In this document: positions 27,053 through 34,315 of the stretch, piece after piece | How the letters are laid out: every line of letters begins with the position of its first letter | How positions within the stretch are numbered: position 1 is the stretch's first letter | Origin: Knoellia koreensis | Lineage (GTDB): Bacteria; Actinomycetota; Actinomycetes; Actinomycetales; Dermatophilaceae | Direction of reading: 5' to 3' | NCBI RefSeq assembly: GCF_013041615.1 | Contig: NZ_JABEPQ010000005.1 | Location: 124,001 to 188,000 of the forward strand | Length of the DNA stretch: 64,000 bases | Made by a program: the position numbers and the translations under genes | The notes under the pieces: model-generated | Database searches by the model: none | The model's input: only the letters and a program-made list of their open reading frames with translations | Told to the model about the DNA's origin: nothing

Positions 27053-27922
27053 ATGACCAGGCTCGGGATCATGTTCACGCCCTCCTTGCCGCCGGAGTCA
27101 CTGCCCACAGTGGCGCGCGCGGCCGACGAGCATCTCGACGACCTGTGGGTCTGGGAGGACTGCTTCAAGCAGAGCGGTCTCGCGAGCGCCGCCGTCGCAC
27201 TCGCCCGCACCGATCGGCTGCGCGTCGGCATCGGGCTCATGCCGGCGCCCCTGCGCGCAGTCGCCCTCACCGCCATGGAGGTCGCCACCCTCGCCCGCCT
27301 CTTTCCGGGGCGTTTCGTCCCCGGTGTGGGTCACGGCGTGCAGTCGTGGATGGGGCAGGCCGGTGTCCGGGTCGAGTCACCCCTCACGCTGCTGCGCGAG
27401 TATGCCGTGGCGTTGCGTCAGCTCCTCGCCGGCGAGGAGGTGTCGGTGCAGGGCCGGTACGTCCAGCTGGACGGGGTGAAGCTGGACTGGCCGCCCGACC
27501 CCGCGCCGCTGCTGATGAGCGGTGGCCAGGGACCGAAAACCCTTGCGCTGGCAGGGAAAGTCGCCGACGGCATACTCCTCGCGGCCGGGGTGAGTGAGGA
27601 CGACCTCGAGCGTTCGCTGCGATCGGCACTCGCGGAGCGACCCGCCGACCTTCCCGCGCCCGAGGTCGTGCACGCGCTCATCGTCGCGACCGGTGACGGT
27701 GCCGAGCGGCGGCTGGCCGCCGAGTACGCGATGTGGGACGTCGAGGCGGCACCGGGCCGAGGGGTCGCCGGGGACGCGGAGGCCGTCGCTGCGGCCGTGC
27801 GCGCGTTGTCGGCACGCGGCGCGACGACGGTCGCGCTGCAACCGACCACCTACCTCGACGCCGAGGGAGTCGCGGCGCTCGTCGAGTTCGCCGGCCGCGA
27901 GGTGCGGCCCCTCCTCGCCTGA
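27053..27922 (+). CDS. LLM-class flavin/F420-dependent oxidoreductase
   Basis: 289 residues from ATG 27053 (an ATG at 27044 is in frame). Luciferase-like barrel: MTRLGIMFTPSLPPESL, DDLWVWEDCFKQSGLASAAVAL, DRLRVGIGLMPAPLRAVALTAMEVATLARLFPGRFVPGVGHGVQSWM and the late PAPLLMSGGQGPKTLALAGKVADGILLAAG. This is a different subgroup from the gene at 1242-2105. The substrate is unknown. Both flanks carry the related intergenic dyads, facing each other, so the gene sits like cargo between two repeat copies, although no transposase is present. Confidence 0.87.
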   Translation: MTRLGIMFTPSLPPESLPTVARAADEHLDDLWVWEDCFKQSGLASAAVALARTDRLRVGIGLMPAPLRAVALTAMEVATLARLFPGRFVPGVGHGVQSWMGQAGVRVESPLTLLREYAVALRQLLAGEEVSVQGRYVQLDGVKLDWPPDPAPLLMSGGQGPKTLALAGKVADGILLAAGVSEDDLERSLRSALAERPADLPAPEVVHALIVATGDGAERRLAAEYAMWDVEAAPGRGVAGDAEAVAAAVRALSARGATTVALQPTTYLDAEGVAALVEFAGREVRPLLA

Positions 27923-27936
27923 CCGCCGCGCCCCTC

Positions 27937-27999
27937 GCTGCGTCTGCGTCGGTGGCTGCCACAGCCACCGTTCACGCAGACGCAAGCAAGCGCGCGGGG
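27937..27999. repeat. Intergenic dyad element, copy 2
   Basis: GCTGCGTCTGCG (27937) pairs with CGCAGACGCAAGC (27975-27987), with inner arms GGTGGCT / AGCCACC. The outer 21 bases 27979-27999 are the exact complement of 26951-26971. Confidence 0.75.
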
Positions 28000-28079
28000 A
28001 GAAAACCCGTTGCTGCCAAGGCTTCCGCTCTGCTGCCATGAACGGGTCCGATCCATCCACCCGAACGACAGGAAGACCG

Positions 28080-28175
28080 ATGCGAGCAGCTTTCACGTCC
28101 CGCCAGGTACCCACCTACCGAATGGATGTGAAGGCAGTTGCGAACGCTCACTGTGGGTGTGGTCGCGCATGTTGA
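28080..28175 (+). CDS. Possible leader peptide overlapping the start of the tet-like gene
   Basis: 31-codon frame from ATG 28080 with a good GGAAG ribosome site four bases before it. It reads MRAAFTSRQVPTYRMDV and ends ANAHCGCGRAC, stopping 38 bases inside the following gene in another frame. The main gene has only a TTG start and a weak ribosome site inside this frame. Ribosomes translating the leader would pass over the TTG, so stalling or slow translation could control access to it, as in drug-induced translational attenuation. No homologue is recognised. Confidence 0.35.
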   Translation: MRAAFTSRQVPTYRMDVKAVANAHCGCGRAC

Positions 28176-30048
28176 CGCCGGCAAGACCAGCCTGACCGAA
28201 CGGCTCCTCTTCGAGACCGGCGTCCTCGACCGGCTCGGCCGCGTCGACGACGGCGACACCCAGACCGACACCATGGCGCTGGAGCGCCAGCGCGGCATCA
28301 CCATCAGGTCGGCCGTCGCCACCTTCGAGTGGCGGGGCACCGTCGTCAACCTGCTCGACACCCCAGGCCACTCCGACTTCGTGGCCGAGGTCGAGCGGGC
28401 CCTCGCCGTCCTCGACGCGGCGGTGCTCGTCGTGTCTGCTGTCGAAGGCGTGCAGGCCCAGACCCTCGTCCTCATGCGGGCACTGCAACGGCTCCGCCTG
28501 CCTGCCGTGCTCTTCGTCAACAAGGTCGACCGCGCCGGCGCCGACCCGGAACGCGTCCTGACCCAGGTGGCCGAACGCCTCACCAGCGACGCCGTTCCGC
28601 TGGGACTCGTGGAGGCACCGGGAACCAGCGCAGCGGCCTACGAGCCCTTCGAGCTCGGCCCATCCGAGCGCGAGTCCCTGCGCGCACGCACACTGGCCGA
28701 CACGGCATACCCGGTCGTCTTCGGCTCCGCCGTGACCGGCGCCGGCGTGCCCGAGCTGCTCGATGTGCTCGTCGACCTCGCCGACACCGAAAGCGATGCG
28801 ACACAAGGCGATCCGTCGGGGGTCGTGTTCAAGATCGAGCGCACCGAGGGTGGCCAACGACGGGCGTTCGTGCGGATGACCGGCGGCACTCTGCGGGTGC
28901 GTGACCGCGTGGCGGTCGCTGGGGGCGCGCCCGACCGGGTCACCGGCATCGAGGTGTTCGAGCCCGGTGGCCTCCGGGTCGAGGGCGCGGCCACCGACGG
29001 CCGCATCGCGGTCGTGCGTGGCTGGTCCGGTGCCCGCGTCGGCGACCGGTTCGGCCCGCAGACGAGACGCAGGTATGCCGTGGAGCTCACCCGGCCGAGC
29101 CTGGAGACGGTCGTCGAACCCGTCGACCCGACCCAGCGCGGGCGCCTCTTCACCGGGCTCACCGATCTCGCCGAGCAGGACCCGCTCATCGCGCTGCGGC
29201 AGGACGACGGGCGCGGCGAGGTCGCGGTCTCGCTCTACGGCGAGGTGCAGAAGGAGGTGCTCGCGGCGCTGCTCGAGCAGGACCACGGCGTGCGCGCGAC
29301 GTTCCGGCCCACCACCGCCATCTGCGTCGAGCGGGTGCGCGGAGTCGGTGCGGCCCACCAGCTCATCGGGGTCGCCCCCAACCCGTTCCTCGCCCAGCTC
29401 GGGCTGCGGGTCGAACCCGCTCCGGTGGACAGCGGGCTCGAGCTGGCGCTGGAGGTCGAGCTCGGCTCGATGCCACCAGCCTTCTTTGCCGCCGTCGAGG
29501 AGGGCGTGCGCGCCACCCTCTCGGAGGGAGTGCACGGATGGGCCGTGCCCGACGCCCGCGTGGTCGTGACGCACTCGGGCTACTACCCGCGCCAGAGCGC
29601 GATGCATGCGACCTTCGACAAGTCGATGTCGAGCACCGCCCAGGACTTCCGCAGCCTGGCCAAGCTGCTCCTGGCCGAGGCGCTCACCCGCGCCGGGACG
29701 ACGGTCTGCGCCCCCATCCACGCCTTCGAGCTCGAGGTGCCGCAGGACCTGCTCGGCGCCGTCCTCGCCGAGCTGCCCCGGCACCGGGCGGTGCCGCTCA
29801 CGACGACTGTGCTCGGGTCGGGTCACCATGCGCCCGCCCGGCTCATCGGCGAGCTGCCGGCGGACGAGGTGCACGGACTCGCGCAGCGCCTGCCGCACCT
29901 CACCCGCGGCGAGGGTCTGCTGACGACGCACCTCGACCACTACGCGCCGGTGACGGGTTCGCCGCCGAGCCGGACCCGCGCCCTGCCCGACCCGTTCGCC
30001 CAGATCGGGGACTGGACCCGCATCCAGCGCACCTGGCCCGCCGGCTGA
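28138..30048 (+). CDS. Ribosomal-protection GTPase of the Tet(M)/Otr(A) family
   Basis: 636 residues, the usual length (about 640). EF-G-like GTPase that ejects tetracycline from the ribosome. G domain motifs: AHVDAGKT (10-17), DTPGH (74-78), NKVD (128-131). Later domains follow EF-G; the domain IV loop region SSTAQDFR corresponds to VSTxADFR of Tet proteins. The start must be TTG 28138: an in-frame TGA lies three codons upstream and later starts would cut the G1 motif. Many actinobacteria carry such genes natively, so resistance is likely but not proven; a ribosomal maintenance role is possible. The preceding leader frame may regulate it. Confidence 0.88.
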   Translation: MRTLTVGVVAHVDAGKTSLTERLLFETGVLDRLGRVDDGDTQTDTMALERQRGITIRSAVATFEWRGTVVNLLDTPGHSDFVAEVERALAVLDAAVLVVSAVEGVQAQTLVLMRALQRLRLPAVLFVNKVDRAGADPERVLTQVAERLTSDAVPLGLVEAPGTSAAAYEPFELGPSERESLRARTLADTAYPVVFGSAVTGAGVPELLDVLVDLADTESDATQGDPSGVVFKIERTEGGQRRAFVRMTGGTLRVRDRVAVAGGAPDRVTGIEVFEPGGLRVEGAATDGRIAVVRGWSGARVGDRFGPQTRRRYAVELTRPSLETVVEPVDPTQRGRLFTGLTDLAEQDPLIALRQDDGRGEVAVSLYGEVQKEVLAALLEQDHGVRATFRPTTAICVERVRGVGAAHQLIGVAPNPFLAQLGLRVEPAPVDSGLELALEVELGSMPPAFFAAVEEGVRATLSEGVHGWAVPDARVVVTHSGYYPRQSAMHATFDKSMSSTAQDFRSLAKLLLAEALTRAGTTVCAPIHAFELEVPQDLLGAVLAELPRHRAVPLTTTVLGSGHHAPARLIGELPADEVHGLAQRLPHLTRGEGLLTTHLDHYAPVTGSPPSRTRALPDPFAQIGDWTRIQRTWPAG

Positions 30049-30049
30049 C

Positions 30050-30104
30050 GCTTGCGTCCGCGCTTTTGCCTCGCCGTGGGGCAAGTTCGCAGACGCCAGC
30101 AAGC
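30050..30104. repeat. Intergenic dyad element, copy 3
   Basis: GCTTGCGTCCGCG at 30050-30062 pairs imperfectly with 30088-30104 (CGCAGACGCCAGCAAGC); inner TTGCC / GGCAA arms. It begins 2 bp after the tet-like stop and may act as its terminator. Confidence 0.7.
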
Positions 30105-30193
30105 GCACCCGGGTAGGTGCGGCGATCTGAGAGGGCGCTGAGAAACGGGGCCGGAACGGCGGCGAGGATTCGGGAGAAGGCGACCACGCGGCA

Positions 30194-30199
30194 TACCCT
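30194..30199 (+). promoter_or_regulatory. Candidate leaderless -10 box of the DedA gene
   Basis: TACCCT ends 6 nt before GTG 30206. As at 2112-2117, it is made by the CGGCATAC word followed by CCT. Confidence 0.45.
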
Positions 30200-30205
30200 T
30201 GGCTC

Positions 30206-30898
30206 GTGATGGCTCCCACCCTCGGCCCTGACTGGATGGACCCCCAGTGGCTGCTGACCAAGTTCGGCGCGCAGTTCTTCTGGGTCAGCGCCGCGATCGT
30301 CTTCATCGAGTGCGGTCTGCTGTTCCCGATCCTCCCCGGTGACTCGCTGCTGTTCGCGGTGGGGCTGTTCATCGCGCAGGGGTCGATCCACATCAACATC
30401 GCGCTGGCCTGCCTGCTGCTCACGGTCGCGGCCTTCGCGGGCAACGTCGTGGGGTACGAGATCGGGCGCGCGGTCGGGGCGCCGCTCTACGAGCGCGACG
30501 GGCGGATCCTCAAGAAGAAGTACTTCGACGACACCCACGCGTTCTTCGACAAGCACGGCGCCAAGGCCCTGGTGCTCGGGCGGTTCGTGCCGATCGTGCG
30601 GACCTTCATCACCGTGGTCGCCGGCGTGAGTCGGATGGACCGCCGCCACTTCTTCGTGTGGAGCGGGGTCGGAGCGGTGCTGTGGGCGACCGGCATCACG
30701 CTCCTCGGCTACTTCCTGGGGCAGCAGTTCCCGGTGCTCAAGGACAACCTCGAGCTGGCGATGCTCGTGATCGTGGGCATCTCGGTGGTGCCGATGATCA
30801 TCGAGTTCATCCGCGCGAAGCGTCCCGGCAAGACGACCGGTCCCGAGCAGGTCGTCGAGGAGACCGTCGAGGCCGCCAAGGACCTGCGCGACAGCTGA
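30206..30898 (+). CDS. DedA family membrane protein
   Basis: 230 residues from GTG 30206 (ATG 30209 is the next codon). DedA proteins are polyprenyl-phosphate or phospholipid scramblase-like transporters. Hydrophobic segments flank the conserved FIECGLLFPILPGDSLLFAVG and the signature GAKALVLGRFVPIVRTFITVVAGVSRM, which supplies the key Arg residues (GRFVPxxR, RT). The acidic tail EQVVEETVEAAKDLRDS is cytoplasmic. Transcribed alone. Confidence 0.94.
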   Translation: MMAPTLGPDWMDPQWLLTKFGAQFFWVSAAIVFIECGLLFPILPGDSLLFAVGLFIAQGSIHINIALACLLLTVAAFAGNVVGYEIGRAVGAPLYERDGRILKKKYFDDTHAFFDKHGAKALVLGRFVPIVRTFITVVAGVSRMDRRHFFVWSGVGAVLWATGITLLGYFLGQQFPVLKDNLELAMLVIVGISVVPMIIEFIRAKRPGKTTGPEQVVEETVEAAKDLRDS

Positions 30899-30929
30899 CG
30901 GTACCCGTAGGGGCCGCCTGAGCGCTGGC

Positions 30930-30997
30930 ACTCGTTGCCGACCGCTCGGCACGAACGCGCCAGATCACGCCTTGGTGCCGAGCCAACGGCAATGAGT
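30930..30997. repeat. Imperfect intergenic inverted repeat
   Basis: Arms 30930-30952 and 30975-30997 match at 19 of 23 positions (outer core CTCGGCAC / GTGCCGAG). Downstream of dedA; may terminate it. A GTATGCCG word follows at 31000. Confidence 0.6.
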
Positions 30998-31140
30998 CGG
31001 TATGCCGTCCGGTCGGCTCGGCGTCGACACGCACCTTCGGCGTCCGTCACGGGGTGGACGGCCCCCGGATGTCGAGCAGCGGTGTCGGACCCCCCGCCTA
31101 CGGTCGGCGCATTCCATTTCGACGACCGGCAGGGGGGACC

Positions 31141-31686
31141 ATGTCCACACCGGCACTGACCGCATGGCACGACCAGAACCGTCGCAGGACGACCGAGGCG
31201 ATCCGGACCTTCGGCTGTTCCAACACCTATGTGTCGGACGACGCCGACTGTCCGTGCTGCGCGCTCGAAGGGAACCGCGCGCAGCGACGCGCAGCGGGAG
31301 CCCGGGGCAGGCGCAAGGCGCCGAAGCCACCGTTCTGTTACACCACGGGCCTGTTCGGCGTAGGGCACCCCGAGCTGGTGGTGTTCAGCCTGGGACCTGA
31401 CGCTTCGAGCGCCCTGCTCAACAGCCTGGCGCACCGGGTGCTGCACGGCCACGACCTCACCCCCGGGGACGAGGTGCCCACGGACGAGCCCAGCCGGCGC
31501 ATCCTCGTGGAGGAACTGCCCAACCCCGGCCAGATCGTGCTCGCTGCCAACGACTACTACGACCGACCGGCCAGCCACTCCGTCCCCGCCTTCCAGCTGA
31601 CCTGGTCAGACGCGTTGGGACGGTTCCCGTGGGAGGCGGGGTACTCCGGAGGCGCCCAGCCACGGCCGGGAACCTTCAAGGCCTGA
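31141..31686 (+). CDS. DUF4262 family protein
   Basis: 181 residues from ATG 31141 after a GGGGGG-rich ribosome site. The domain is recognised from PPFCYTTGLFGVGHPELVVFSL, the HDLTPGD segment and VLAANDYYDRPASHSVPAFQLTWSDALGRFPWE near the end. Near the N-terminus it also has a CSN...DCPCC cysteine cluster (Cys residues in FGCSNTYVSDDADCPCCALE) that could bind zinc, which I do not remember as general for DUF4262. The function is unknown. Confidence 0.78.
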   Translation: MSTPALTAWHDQNRRRTTEAIRTFGCSNTYVSDDADCPCCALEGNRAQRRAAGARGRRKAPKPPFCYTTGLFGVGHPELVVFSLGPDASSALLNSLAHRVLHGHDLTPGDEVPTDEPSRRILVEELPNPGQIVLAANDYYDRPASHSVPAFQLTWSDALGRFPWEAGYSGGAQPRPGTFKA

Positions 31687-31694
31687 CAACCGAG

Positions 31695-33029
31695 CTAGCT
31701 CCTGACACCCGCGCTGGTTTCGTCGACCCGCGCTGTCGTGGCAGCGCGGTCCGTCGAGGTCGGCGCGGGTGTTGAGGTGGTGAGGGCGCCAGCGCGGTGC
31801 AGGGCGAGGCCGGCCCAGACCGCGACGAGGACGCCGAGCGCACCGGCCACCACGTACGACAGTCGCGGCCCGAGCGTCGATGCCGCGAGGCCGCCGAGCA
31901 CCAGCGCGAGCATGGTGCAGGTGCGGGCGGAGCCGTTGATGAACGCCATCGCCTTACCGCGCTCGCGCCCGGGTATGCCGCGCACGATCACCGCGAAGAG
32001 GCAGGCGTTGCTGACCGCGTTGGCCAGGCCGAGGACCGCGCCCCACCCGTAGAGCCAGGTGATGCCGGGCGCCAGCCCCTGCCCGACCTGCGCCAGCGAC
32101 ATCATTGCGAGGCACACGACGATGGCGCGCAACCGCACCACATCGCGACCGAACCACCCGGCGGCGACCGCGCCCGCGAAAGCCCCGACGCCGGTCATCG
32201 TCTGCCAGAACCCGAACTCCGCCTGCGACGCCCCGAGCGCGTCCCGGGCAAGGAACACCTCGACGGCGTTCATGCTCTCCAGCGTCACGACGAACGGCAG
32301 CAGCGCCAGTACCAGCACCCAGACGACGCGGTTGCGCCGCACGACCGCGAGCCCGGCGCGGGGCACCAGCGCACCCGCGTGCCGCACCCATCGCGCCCCC
32401 GCGGGCGCAACCGACGAGCCGGGCGAGGAGTCAACCGACACGTCGGAGGACAGGTGCGGCTCGGACCGGCTGCGGACGAGGACACCCGCCACGAGGAGCG
32501 TCAGCGTCGTCGCGGCATCCACGAGGAACACCACGCGGTCGCCGTGCAGCTCGACGAGCAGGCCGCCGAGGCCCGCACCAAGCGGCGAGGCGACGGCAGC
32601 CAGCGCCTGCTGCACCGACACCAGCCGCCCCACGTGGTCGTCACCGACGGCACGGCTCAGCACCGAGCTCCACAGCGGGTTGCTGAACGCGAACCCGGTC
32701 TGCAGCACGAGCACCAGCCCGTAGGTCGCCACCAGCCCATCGGTGAGCGCGAGGCCGACGAGCGCAGCCACCTGCGCCCCGTGGCCCAGTCCGAACACGA
32801 CGCGCGGATCGACCCGGTCGGCGACCTCCCCGGCCAGGCCCATGGTGACCACGACGGGCAGCGAGAAGCAGACGAGGAGCGCCGTCACGGCATACGGACC
32901 AGCCCCGGAGTCGTGCACCCGCAGGAGGAGCGCGACCATCGCCATCGCGTCGCCGGTGATGGAAACGGCGGCGGCCGGCACGGCCAGCCGCACGTTCCGC
33001 GCTCGCCATATATGAAGCGTCTCCTTCAT
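31695..33029 (-). CDS. MFS transporter (drug efflux type), probable ArsR target
   Basis: 444 residues, about 12 membrane helices. Features include GDAMAMVALLLRVHD, the motif A loop GLAGEVADRVDPRVVFGLGH and SNPLWSSVLSRAVGDDHVGRLVSVQQAL. The start is fixed by a complete leaderless promoter: TTGACG at 33061-33066, 18-bp spacer, TACCTT at 33037-33042 and seven bases to the ATG. A 40-bp dyad covers the -10 and the start codon, and a divergent ArsR-family gene lies 50 bp away, so it is probably repressed by that product. The substrate is unknown. Confidence 0.88.
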   Translation of the reverse strand: MKETLHIWRARNVRLAVPAAAVSITGDAMAMVALLLRVHDSGAGPYAVTALLVCFSLPVVVTMGLAGEVADRVDPRVVFGLGHGAQVAALVGLALTDGLVATYGLVLVLQTGFAFSNPLWSSVLSRAVGDDHVGRLVSVQQALAAVASPLGAGLGGLLVELHGDRVVFLVDAATTLTLLVAGVLVRSRSEPHLSSDVSVDSSPGSSVAPAGARWVRHAGALVPRAGLAVVRRNRVVWVLVLALLPFVVTLESMNAVEVFLARDALGASQAEFGFWQTMTGVGAFAGAVAAGWFGRDVVRLRAIVVCLAMMSLAQVGQGLAPGITWLYGWGAVLGLANAVSNACLFAVIVRGIPGRERGKAMAFINGSARTCTMLALVLGGLAASTLGPRLSYVVAGALGVLVAVWAGLALHRAGALTTSTPAPTSTDRAATTARVDETSAGVRS

Positions 33030-33051
33030 AGTTTTGAAGGTAACGCTTCAT
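33012..33051. promoter_or_regulatory. Nested dyad operator over the MFS promoter and start codon
   Basis: ATGAAGCGT-ct-CCTTCA-tagttt-TGAAGG-ta-ACGCTTCAT: two perfect nested inverted repeats with a common centre. Probable site for the divergent ArsR-like protein. Confidence 0.7.
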
Positions 33052-33066
33052 TTCATGTCCCGTCAA
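33037..33066 (-). promoter_or_regulatory. Leaderless promoter of the MFS gene
   Basis: -35 TTGACG and -10 TACCTT with an 18-bp spacer; the ATG follows the -10 by 7 nt. The best-formed promoter seen in the window. Confidence 0.65.
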
Positions 33067-33067
33067 C

Positions 33068-33073
33068 TACGCT
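33068..33073 (+). promoter_or_regulatory. Candidate leaderless -10 box of the ArsR-like gene
   Basis: TACGCT, 6 nt before ATG 33080. The ATG itself begins inside a GTATGCCG word. The promoter interleaves with that of the divergent MFS gene. Confidence 0.45.
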
Positions 33074-33079
33074 CTTGGT

Positions 33080-33658
33080 ATGCCGCGCAGCCGCCGACGT
33101 TCGACCCTCACCATCGACGACCCCAAGGCCCTGCGCGCGCTTGCCCATCCGGCTCGCCAACGGATCATCAACGAGCTCTACAACGGCGAGGTCCTCACGG
33201 CGACCGAGGCTGCCGAGCTGTGCGGGCTGACCCCGTCGGCGACGAGCTACCACCTGCGGGCGCTGGAGAAGTGGGGCATCGTCGAGCGCGGTGACGCGAG
33301 TGGCGACGGCCGCGAACGCCCTTGGCGGTCGGTCGCCGAGCACATCACCGTGTCACCCGTGGCGCACCAGGCTGCGGGTGCCTCCGCGAGCGCGGCGTTC
33401 CTGCACCCCTGGGCCCAAGAGGTGACCGGAGGCATCGAACGCGCCGCCGAGGTCATCGCCGCCGACGGGGCGGACGAGCGGACCACGATGAGCCGCGGCC
33501 GCCTGTGGCTCACCGCCGACGAGGCCAAGGACCTGCACCGCGAGCTCGAGGCGGTGCTGAAGCCCTACAAGAAGCGCACCCGCGCCAACCACCCCGACGG
33601 GTCCGTGCCCCGCGACGGTTACTGGCTGCTCCTGCCTCCCCCGGGCGCCGACTCCTGA
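33080..33658 (+). CDS. ArsR-family winged-helix transcriptional regulator
   Basis: 192 residues. The N-terminal winged helix is clear: LTIDDPKALRALAHPARQRIINELYNGEVLTATEAAELCGLTPSATSYHLRALEKWGIVER. The C-terminal part (SAAFLHPWAQEVTGGIERAAEV, then LTADEAKDLHRELEAVLKPYKKRT) is helical and probably dimerises; no Cys-rich metal site is present, so it likely senses a drug or metabolite rather than arsenic. It is divergent from an efflux gene with a dyad operator between them, and probably represses both. Confidence 0.9.
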   Translation: MPRSRRRSTLTIDDPKALRALAHPARQRIINELYNGEVLTATEAAELCGLTPSATSYHLRALEKWGIVERGDASGDGRERPWRSVAEHITVSPVAHQAAGASASAAFLHPWAQEVTGGIERAAEVIAADGADERTTMSRGRLWLTADEAKDLHRELEAVLKPYKKRTRANHPDGSVPRDGYWLLLPPPGADS

Positions 33659-33676
33659 CCGGCCACGTCGGTGACG

Positions 33677-34315
33677 TCAGAGGGTGATGAGACCGGCCTT
33701 GTATGCCGCGGTGACGGCGGCGGTGCGGTCGGTCACCCCGAGCTTCTCGAAGGCGCGGAGCAGGTGCGTCTTCACCGTCGCCTCGCCGATGTGCAGCTCG
33801 CGGCCGACCTCGTTGTTGGACAGGCCACGGGCCACACACTGGAGCACCTGCGTCTCTCGCTCGGTCAGTGCCGGCGCAGCGGGTTCGCGCATGCGTGACG
33901 CGAGGCGTGCGACGACGGGTGGGGCGAGCACGGTCTCGCCACGGGCGGCCCGGCGGATCGCATCGGCAAGGGTCTCGCGGGGTGCGTCCTTGAGCAGGTA
34001 GCCGGTGGCACCCGCCTCGACGGCGCGGACGATGTCGGCATCCGTGTCGTAGGTGGTGAGCACCAGCACCGCCGGGGCATCGGCGCCCGATGACCGCAGC
34101 CGAGCGGTGGCCTCGGCGCCGTCGACGCCGGGCATCCGCAGGTCCATGAGCACGACGTCGGGCGTGAGCCGCGCGGCCTGGGCGACTGCCTCCGCACCAT
34201 CTGCGGCCTCCCCCACCACCTCGAAGTCCTCGTGCTCGGACAGCATCGCCACCAGACCCATCCGCACGACGGGGTGGTCGTCGACGACCAGCAACCGCAA
34301 CGCTTCCGCGCTCAC
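33677..34315 (-). CDS. NarL/FixJ-family response regulator
   Basis: 212 residues. Receiver domain with acidic pocket DDH (12-14), phosphoacceptor Asp58 in LMDLRMP, the Thr in LTTYD and Lys109 in LLKD. The C-terminal GerE helix-turn-helix reads LTERETQVLQCVARGLSNNEVGRELHIGEATVKTHL. It pairs with the overlapping upstream histidine kinase and is the last gene of an ABC ATPase-permease-kinase-regulator operon, so it probably controls that exporter. Confidence 0.95.
   Translation of the reverse strand: MSAEALRLLVVDDHPVVRMGLVAMLSEHEDFEVVGEAADGAEAVAQAARLTPDVVLMDLRMPGVDGAEATARLRSSGADAPAVLVLTTYDTDADIVRAVEAGATGYLLKDAPRETLADAIRRAARGETVLAPPVVARLASRMREPAAPALTERETQVLQCVARGLSNNEVGRELHIGEATVKTHLLRAFEKLGVTDRTAAVTAAYKAGLITL

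Noticed and set aside
26951-27999. A composite transposon around the oxidoreductase gene
   Set aside because: The flanking 21-bp complements resemble element ends, but no transposase, target duplication or compositional change was found; a REP-like explanation is simpler.
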